Source of the DNA: Acidimangrovimonas sp.
GTDB taxonomy: Bacteria > Pseudomonadota > Alphaproteobacteria > Rhodobacterales > Rhodobacteraceae
Assembly: GCA_030147905.1 (NCBI GenBank)
Contig: JASBUM010000316.1
Coordinates: 1 to 11,075, forward strand
Reading direction: 5' to 3'
DNA length: 11,075 bases
This document shows, piece after piece, positions 7,124 through 11,075 of this stretch (positions are counted from its first letter, which is position 1; each line of letters opens with the position of its first letter). Under the pieces are notes generated by a model. It was not told the DNA's origin and searched no databases. It saw nothing but the letters and a program-made list of their open reading frames with translations. A program made the translations under genes and the position numbers.

Positions 7124-7469
7124 CGCTTCCGCTCCGCTGAACCAAAACACGTATGCTGGATTATGAATGTAAATGCAAGCATCCGGCGGCCGTCATGGCC
7201 ACACCCGGGCTGGAACGGCGACTTCGTGGCCCGGCAGGGTGTCAGGCCAAATCCGCCCGGCATGACCGCGCGGTCCCTGTGCCGGCGCCTGCCCGGCCGC
7301 GATCGATCGCGCCACGGCGGGGCGGTGCGTCCCGCCGCACGGGCCTCGTCCTGTCGCAGGGCGGGCGGTGCGCAAGCGCTGGCGCGGGGGAAGACATGCC
7401 GTGGTTCAGGAAATGCGGTTCAGGAATTACGGCCCGGGAAATGCGGCCCCGGAAGTGCGGCCCGGGAAA
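7124..7469. other. 346 bp between the small membrane protein and the tRNA genes
   Basis: Apart from the A/T-rich promoter island (7140-7180) and the 14 bp repeat next to tRNA-Asp (7404-7473), I see no gene or RNA in this stretch. The open frames crossing it are antisense or run into the tRNA genes. The stretch 7200-7390 is G/C-rich and featureless. Confidence 0.55.
7150..7178 (-). promoter_or_regulatory. Weak promoter candidate for the 72-residue membrane protein
   Basis: TTGCAT (7173-7178) and CATACG (7150-7155) are separated by 17 bases in the only A/T-rich island near the gene. Each hexamer matches only three consensus bases, so the island is better supported than the exact boxes. Confidence 0.3.
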
Positions 7470-7473
7470 TGGC
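7404..7473. repeat. 14 bp tandem repeat, five units, abutting tRNA-Asp
   Basis: Units start at 7404, 7418, 7432, 7446 and 7460. The plus-strand plan is G(T/C)(T/C)C(A/G)GGAA(A/T)T(G/A)CG. The unit nearest the tRNA (7460-7473) includes its CCA end and discriminator base (7470-7473), so the repeat may have grown from the end of the gene. Confidence 0.7.
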
Positions 7474-7546
7474 GCGGTTGACGGGGCTCGAACCCGCGAC
7501 CCCCGGCGTGACAGGCCGGTACTCTAACCAACTGAGCTACAACCGC
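7470..7546 (-). tRNA. tRNA-Asp(GTC), copy 1
   Basis: The 77-base gene folds as a full cloverleaf: acceptor stem GCGGTTG/CAACCGC, D arm with AGCTCAGTTGG, anticodon stem-loop CCGGC-CTGTCAC-GCCGG (anticodon GTC at 7510-7512) and T arm with GGTTCGAGCC. The CCA end is encoded (7470-7472). It is identical to copy 2, 33 bp upstream, and is probably processed from the same transcript. Confidence 0.96.
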
Positions 7547-7579
7547 GCATATCCGGCCCGGCGCGTCTTGATGGGGAAG

Positions 7580-7656
7580 TGGCGCGGTTGACGGGGCTCG
7601 AACCCGCGACCCCCGGCGTGACAGGCCGGTACTCTAACCAACTGAGCTACAACCGC
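7580..7656 (-). tRNA. tRNA-Asp(GTC), copy 2
   Basis: Identical over all 77 bases to the copy at 7470-7546, CCA included (7580-7582), with the anticodon GTC at 7620-7622. It is the promoter-proximal gene: a good promoter (7695-7723) lies upstream and there is no room for another between the two copies. The flanking 3' bases also begin ACTTCCC, resembling ATTTCCC after copy 1. Confidence 0.96.
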
Positions 7657-7694
7657 ACTTCCCGCCCCGGCAACGCGTCCCGAGCGTGGTGTGC

Positions 7695-7723
7695 GTCATA
7701 CGCACCCGCGCCGGCGCCGTCAA
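7695..7723 (-). promoter_or_regulatory. Promoter of the tRNA-Asp pair
   Basis: On the minus strand TTGACG (7718-7723) and TATGAC (7695-7700) are exactly 17 bases apart, the best sigma70-like promoter in the window. The expected start near 7688 gives a leader of about 30 bases before the tRNA at 7656. Confidence 0.7.
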
Positions 7724-7822
7724 GCGCGGATCGCGACGAAAACGTGCGGCATCGGGCTACTCCTCGCGCCCGCGCAACGGCCCGCCGCCACCGGCTGCGC
7801 GAAGCTGTGCGGCAACCGTGCC

Positions 7823-7870
7823 GGCCACCGAAACGGCCACCGAAACGGCCACCGCAACGGCCACCGAAAG
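7823..7870. repeat. 12 bp tandem repeat, four units
   Basis: GGCCACCGAAAC occurs at 7823, 7835, 7847 (one change) and 7859 (one change at the end). It lies 12 bases beyond the 3' end of tRNA-Val. The stretch 7724-7822 holds nothing else I can recognise. Confidence 0.85.
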
Positions 7871-7882
7871 GATCGCAAGGAA

Positions 7883-7958
7883 TGGTGGGTGATGAGGGAC
7901 TCGAACCCCCGGCATCTTCGGTGTAAACGAAGCGCTCTACCAACTGAGCTAATCACCC
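7883..7958 (-). tRNA. tRNA-Val(TAC)
   Basis: The 76-base gene has acceptor stem GGGTGAT/ATCACCC, a D arm with AGCTCAGTTGG, anticodon stem-loop CTTCG-TTTACAC-CGAAG (anticodon TAC at 7923-7925), a T arm with GGTTCGAGTCC, discriminator A and an encoded CCA (7883-7885). It has its own promoter candidate immediately upstream. Confidence 0.96.
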
Positions 7959-7966
7959 GGCGGCCC

Positions 7967-7996
7967 TAGATAGCCGCGAGGCCGCCCGCTGTGCAA
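7967..7996 (-). promoter_or_regulatory. Promoter candidate of tRNA-Val
   Basis: TTGCAC (7991-7996) and TATCTA (7967-7972) are 18 bases apart. The expected start would be near 7960, only about two bases before the mature 5' end at 7958, so the primary transcript would have almost no 5' leader. Confidence 0.45.
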
Positions 7997-8042
7997 CCCT
8001 GTGCGTGCGCAACCCCGGGGCGTCCGTGCAATCCCGTGCGTG
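7991..8042. repeat. 17 bp direct repeat upstream of tRNA-Val
   Basis: GTGCAACCCTGTGCGTG (7991-8007) and GTGCAATCCCGTGCGTG (8026-8042) match at 15 of 17 bases and start 35 bp apart. Each carries GTGCAA, the minus-strand TTGCAC used as the -35 of tRNA-Val, so the -35 box is duplicated. Confidence 0.7.
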
Positions 8043-8080
8043 AAGGCGCCCGACGGCCCTGGCCTGGAAGCCGCTGTCTG

Positions 8081-8410
8081 TCAGCCGAGACGCGGATCGG
8101 CCGTTCGTTCGCGCCGGCGCTCGGCCCGGATCAGCCAAAGGTTGCGGCCGTAGATGATCAGCCCCAGCGACTGACCGAGGATGAAGACCGGATCACGCCG
8201 GGAGAGCGCGTAGAGAAACAGCACCATCCCGCCGCTGATCGAGAAGTACCAGAAGGCCAGCGGCACGACCGAACGCCCGGCGCGTTCGGAGGCAATCCAC
8301 TGGACGAGAAACCGGGCGGTGAACAGCAGCTGACCGACAAGGCCGATGACCACCCAGGTCAGATCGCCGGCGGACTCCAGGTCAAACCACCGAAGAATCT
8401 CTTGCAGCAT
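8081..8410 (-). CDS. LAB_N domain membrane protein (lipid-A-disaccharide synthase N-terminal domain)
   Basis: The 109-residue product has about three membrane helices (residues 17-37, 50-69 and 75-94) and motifs of the LAB_N domain: GQLLFTARFLVQWIASER (26-43), FWYFSISGG (53-61) and GQSLGLIIYGRNLWLI (79-94). The domain was named after the N-terminal part of some LpxB proteins, but stand-alone copies lack glycosyltransferase activity and usually sit beside a family 2 glycosyltransferase; a flippase-like or scaffold role for a lipid-linked sugar is inferred. The ATG at 8410 lies inside the 3' end of the glycosyltransferase gene (29-base overlap), so the two are translationally coupled. The tail is basic (RAERRRER). 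About 120 bp downstream begins tRNA-Val; no terminator was recognised. Confidence 0.88.
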   Translation of the reverse strand: MLQEILRWFDLESAGDLTWVVIGLVGQLLFTARFLVQWIASERAGRSVVPLAFWYFSISGGMVLFLYALSRRDPVFILGQSLGLIIYGRNLWLIRAERRRERTADPRLG

Positions 8411-9167
8411 CGGCCTTTTCCCCTGTCCCGATCTTCATTTCCCGCGCCTCGACGCGCTTGCGGCGCCGTATCAGCCATGCAACCCCGGCCAGATCGCTGA
8501 TCCCGACTAGCGCGCGCTGGATATTGCTGTATTTGGAGCGCCCGGCGCTTCTTTCGCGGTGCGCCACGTCGACCAGCGCGACCGACCAGCCGTCGCGACG
8601 GAAGAGCGCGGGCAGATAGCGGTGCATGTGATCGAAATAGGGCAGCGCCAGAAAGGCGTCGCGACGAAAGGCCTTGAGCCCGCAGCCGCTGTCGCGGGTG
8701 CCGTCGCGCAGCAGCCGGGCACGCAGCCAGTTGGCCACCCGCGACGCCGCCCGGCGCGACGCCGTGTCGCGGCGTTCGCGGCGCTGGCCGGCGACAAGTC
8801 CCAGCCGCCCGGTCTCGTCCGCCGCCAGCGGCCCCCACAGGCGCGGCAGCTCCTCGGGCGGGTTCTGCCCGTCGCCGTCCAGCGTGCAGACGATGCCGCC
8901 ACGCGCCGCCCGCACGCCCGAATGCACCGCCGCGCTCTGTCCGCCGGGGCGTTCATGACGCAGGATGCGAAGGGCCGGGATCTCGGCGCGCAGCCGCGTC
9001 AGGACCTTGCCGGTGCCGTCCGTCGATCCATCGTCGACGACGATGATCTCATAGGGCATTGGGCCGTCGCAGGCGGCGGCGATGCCACGCACCAGCGCGG
9101 CTGCCGTCCCGGCTTCGTCAAGCATCGGGACGACGACAGAAATTCCGATCGTTCTGCCCGCATCCAT
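8382..9167 (-). CDS. Family 2 glycosyltransferase (dolichol-phosphate mannosyltransferase/undecaprenyl-phosphate type)
   Basis: The 261-residue product has the GT-A fold of GT2 enzymes: ISVVVPMLDEAG (9-20), VVDDGSTDGTG (43-53, nucleotide binding), the metal-binding TLDGDGQNPPEEL (95-107, Asp97/Asp99) and a DPM1-like acceptor region, DSGCGLKAFRRDAFLAL, HRYLPALFRRDGW and RSKYS. It should move a sugar from a nucleotide donor to a polyprenyl phosphate on the cytoplasmic face; substrate and acceptor are not readable. It lacks the two C-terminal membrane helices of ArnC/GtrB-type enzymes; the neighbouring LAB_N protein may supply the membrane part. The start at 9167 (MDAGRTIGIS) precedes the first beta strand; the open frame to 9314 has no family similarity. 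The ribosome binding site is weak. A promoter/operator region lies just upstream. Confidence 0.9.
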   Translation of the reverse strand: MDAGRTIGISVVVPMLDEAGTAAALVRGIAAACDGPMPYEIIVVDDGSTDGTGKVLTRLRAEIPALRILRHERPGGQSAAVHSGVRAARGGIVCTLDGDGQNPPEELPRLWGPLAADETGRLGLVAGQRRERRDTASRRAASRVANWLRARLLRDGTRDSGCGLKAFRRDAFLALPYFDHMHRYLPALFRRDGWSVALVDVAHRERSAGRSKYSNIQRALVGISDLAGVAWLIRRRKRVEAREMKIGTGEKADAARDSSVV

Positions 9168-9189
9168 GGTGTCAGATCCGCTCGAAAAA

Positions 9190-9229
9190 TAAACAATACC
9201 GTTTAGTACGCGCGTGCGGGCGAAGTCAA
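9190..9229 (-). promoter_or_regulatory. Promoter/operator region of the glycosyltransferase-LAB_N pair
   Basis: A -35-like TTGACT (9224-9229) is followed by A/T-rich DNA containing a palindrome TAAAC-N6-GTTTA (9190-9205). The minus-strand sequence ACTAAAC (9201-9207) lies 16-17 bases from TTGACT, where a -10 box would be, so a bound protein would block the promoter. No good -10 consensus is present, which is usual for repressed or activator-dependent promoters. Confidence 0.45.
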
Positions 9230-9310
9230 TTGAACGAGATGCCGCGCCCCCGTGGCGCGGGAAACGCTCCCCGCTCCCATCCCAAGATCTGGTCATGCAC
9301 CCGCCTCCGG

Positions 9311-10966
9311 TCAAGCGTTGTGAGGCAGATGAATGACGATGCGCGCATCGCGCCCGGGCCCCGTCCCGGCCCGCATTGCCCCGCCGTGGGCCTCGACGAT
9401 GGCCTGCGCGCGCGCAAGCGGCGTCTCGGCAAGCCGTGCCGTTCCCCCCGGCTGCATCGCCGCGGGGCTGGCGCCGGGGCCATTGTCGATCACCAGCGCC
9501 ACCTGCCCGTCATCCATCGCAAGCGTCACGGTCAGGCTGGCGCCCGCCGGTGTGCGCTCTCGCGCGTCGTCGAACAGCAGGTCGAGCAGTTGCGAAAGAC
9601 GCACCGGGTCGCCCTGCACAGCCAGCACCGGGCCGGACGGCACGCGGCCGGGCGCGCTGAAGACGACGCCCGCCGTCTCGATCGCGGCGCGATGGGCGGC
9701 GGCGCGCGCGACCACCAGCGCAGCGAAATCGATGCGGCCGCGGGCCACCATGGTCTGGCGCCTGCGCGCATAGGGCAGCGTCGTCGGATCCGTGACCCGG
9801 CGCGGCCTGCGCGCAAGCAGCGGCGCATAGCCCAGCACGAAGAGCGAAAAGCCCGCGATCCAGCCGAAGGCCGCGAGATCCAGCAGCCATGAAGCCCCCG
9901 GCGCGAAGCCCACCGCAACCCGCGCCAGCGCGGCCGCAATCACCAGCACATAGGCCAGTGTCGTCGCGGTATCGGCATGCAGCGGCCGGCCGCTGTGGCC
10001 CAGCGTGGCCCGGGTCATCATTGCCAGCGTCATCACCCCGATCGCGCCCACCAGCCAGGCGTGAAGCACCTCGGTTCCGATCACCGCGCCGGGCGCCAGG
10101 ATCGAGGCCGCCAGCAGCAGGAAGCCGAGCGGCACGAAGAAAAAGCCCGCATGCAAAATCCACACCAGCGGCTCGGACAGGCAGCGCAGCCCCCGCCAGC
10201 GGGCGAGCCGCGCGAGATTGCCGAACCCTGCGGCCAGCGCGAAGGCGGCGGTCAGCGCCGCCTCGGGCTGCACGAGCCACAACAGCAGCGCCAGCAGCGT
10301 CGATGCCATGACCGCGGAATCGAGCGTGTCGAACGCGGCCGGCAGGCGGCCTCCGCGCCCCTCCCGCACCAGCCAGTTGCGGGTAAAGCTGGGCACCACC
10401 CGCCCGCCGATCAGCGCGATCGCCGTCACCGCGACGCCGACCGCGCCCCGCATCGCGAAGCCGAAGGCCGGCGCGCCGCCGACCCCCGCCTGCCACAGAT
10501 AGGCCGCATCCATTCCGGCAAAGACCGCCAGCAGCATCACCACCTTGAGATTGCGCCAGTTGCGCCCGGCGACGATCTCGCGGCCCAGCGCCATGCACAG
10601 GAAGGTCGGATAGGCAAGATCGGTCGCCGCCACCACCCCGGCCGGAAGATAGGCGGAAAAGGCGATCGCCAGCCGGCCCAGGATCCACAGCCCCGCAAGC
10701 CCCGCCAACGGCCAGCCGACGATCGGAAGCCGCCCGGTCCAGTTGGGGATCGCGGTCAGCAGAAACCCGCCCATGACCGCGCCCAGATAGCCCCAGAGGA
10801 ATTCATGCGCATGCCATGTCACCGGGTCGAACCGGCTGGGCAGCGCCAGATTCCCCGTCAGAATCGCCAGCCAGACCACCATGGCGAGAACCGCCCACAA
10901 CCCCGCAAGCAGGAAGAGCGGCAGGAACCCGAAGCCCAGAAGCGCCGGCCCCGTCCAGCGCCGCAT
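9311..10966 (-). CDS. nnrS: NnrS family membrane protein fused to a degenerate HATPase_c-like domain
   Basis: Residues 1-388 are a full NnrS domain of about 12 membrane helices, with the hallmark motifs WHAHEFLWGY (51-60), FLLTAIPNWTG (68-78), GGRVVPSFTRNW (187-198) and LHAWLVGAIGVMTLAMMTRATLGHSGR (split here as 301-310 and 311-327). NnrS is a haem/copper membrane protein linked to the nitric oxide response and denitrification. Residues about 412-551 resemble a histidine-kinase ATPase domain: GDPVRLSQLLDLLFDDARERTP (N-box like, split 452-460 and 461-473), VIDNGPG (G1, 492-498), and AQAIVEAHGG (520-529) with a final RIVIHLP strand. No DHp phospho-acceptor helix is seen; Asp467 stands where the N-box Asn should be, and the G2 GxGLGL is AETPLA. 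ATP binding is doubtful. The start at 10966 has no clear ribosome binding site and the frame is open to the window edge, so translation might begin upstream. Confidence 0.85.
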   Translation of the reverse strand: MRRWTGPALLGFGFLPLFLLAGLWAVLAMVVWLAILTGNLALPSRFDPVTWHAHEFLWGYLGAVMGGFLLTAIPNWTGRLPIVGWPLAGLAGLWILGRLAIAFSAYLPAGVVAATDLAYPTFLCMALGREIVAGRNWRNLKVVMLLAVFAGMDAAYLWQAGVGGAPAFGFAMRGAVGVAVTAIALIGGRVVPSFTRNWLVREGRGGRLPAAFDTLDSAVMASTLLALLLWLVQPEAALTAAFALAAGFGNLARLARWRGLRCLSEPLVWILHAGFFFVPLGFLLLAASILAPGAVIGTEVLHAWLVGAIGVMTLAMMTRATLGHSGRPLHADTATTLAYVLVIAAALARVAVGFAPGASWLLDLAAFGWIAGFSLFVLGYAPLLARRPRRVTDPTTLPYARRRQTMVARGRIDFAALVVARAAAHRAAIETAGVVFSAPGRVPSGPVLAVQGDPVRLSQLLDLLFDDARERTPAGASLTVTLAMDDGQVALVIDNGPGASPAAMQPGGTARLAETPLARAQAIVEAHGGAMRAGTGPGRDARIVIHLPHNA

Positions 10967-11014
10967 GCGCGCCCGCGTGCCCCGCGCCCCCCCGTCCCGT
11001 GCGCCCCGCCCCCC

Positions 11015-11074
11015 CGTGCCCGGCCCACCCGTGCCCGGCTCCCCCGCGCCCGACGCCGGCGCGCCCGGCCCCGG
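11015..11074. repeat. 15 bp tandem repeat, four units, at the right edge
   Basis: Units start at 11015, 11030, 11045 and 11060 with the plan CG(T/C)GCCCG(G/A)C(C/T/G)C(A/C)C(C)-like, about 70-90% alike. In the nnrS reading frame they would encode a Gly/Pro-rich pentapeptide pattern (PGTGG). More C-rich DNA (10967-11014) joins it to the nnrS start, with less regular copies. Confidence 0.6.
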
Positions 11075-11075
11075 C

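Noticed and set aside
6596..7591. 331-codon plus-strand frame across the intergenic and tRNA region
   Set aside because: It reads antisense to the 72-residue protein and through the tRNA genes; the LTGLEPATPGVTGRYSNQLSYN part is the well-known false translation of a tRNA complement.
7470..7656. tRNA genes as an integration site of a mobile element
   Set aside because: No integrase, transposase or partial tRNA copy that would mark an attachment site was seen in the window.
7404..7870. Possible CRISPR array
   Set aside because: The repeats are 12-14 bp, direct and without unique spacers, so they are minisatellites; no cas gene is in the window.
7691..7969. Plus-strand frame with MRDSNPRHLRCKRSALPTELI
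   Set aside because: Classic spurious translation of the complement of a tRNA gene (here tRNA-Val).
9510..10688. 392-codon frame inside nnrS on the same strand
   Set aside because: Arg/Ala/Gly-rich out-of-frame reading of nnrS with no membrane helices or motifs.

Overview
The window looks like chromosomal DNA from a high-GC alphaproteobacterium, most likely Rhodobacterales (Rhodobacteraceae/Paracoccaceae). The basis is protein similarity by eye: a HemA-type (Shemin pathway) 5-aminolevulinate synthase, IspG, a RodZ with a long Ala/Pro-rich linker, DUF1344, an LAB_N-domain protein and NnrS. All names come from motif recognition; no search was run.

Layout. At the left edge a minus-strand secreted protein starts and runs out of the window. 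Then come minus-strand ispG (328-1476), a 400 bp gene-free spacer with a promoter candidate and a ~30 bp tandem repeat, rodZ (1877-3247) and hemA (3372-4601). hemA is divergent from a plus-strand M20 metallopeptidase (4773-6164), which converges on a small exported DUF1344 protein (6268-6528, minus) with a strong hairpin terminator between them. A poorly coding accessory stretch follows (6529-7958): a palindromic operator-like site, a 72-residue membrane protein (6905-7123), two identical tRNA-Asp(GTC) genes and one tRNA-Val(TAC), all minus strand, with several short GC-rich minisatellites. The right part holds an overlapping pair, a family 2 glycosyltransferase and an LAB_N membrane protein (8081-9167), then an NnrS-family membrane protein (9311-10966).

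How the genes relate. rodZ next to ispG is a neighbourhood also known from E. coli, but the 400 bp gap and a TTG-N17-TAT promoter candidate suggest ispG is transcribed separately here. HemA supplies ALA for haem and (bacterio)chlorophyll. The glycosyltransferase and LAB_N pair should act together at the membrane on a lipid-linked sugar; the integral-membrane transferase often expected beside them is not seen.

The most unusual item is the NnrS protein. After a complete NnrS membrane domain it continues in frame into about 140 residues resembling a histidine-kinase ATPase (HATPase_c) domain, with no phospho-acceptor His helix and with degenerate N and G2 boxes. Other points are two operator-like palindromes sharing an ACTAAAC half-site, and five unrelated short tandem repeats in the intergenic DNA, two of them directly 3' of tRNA genes.
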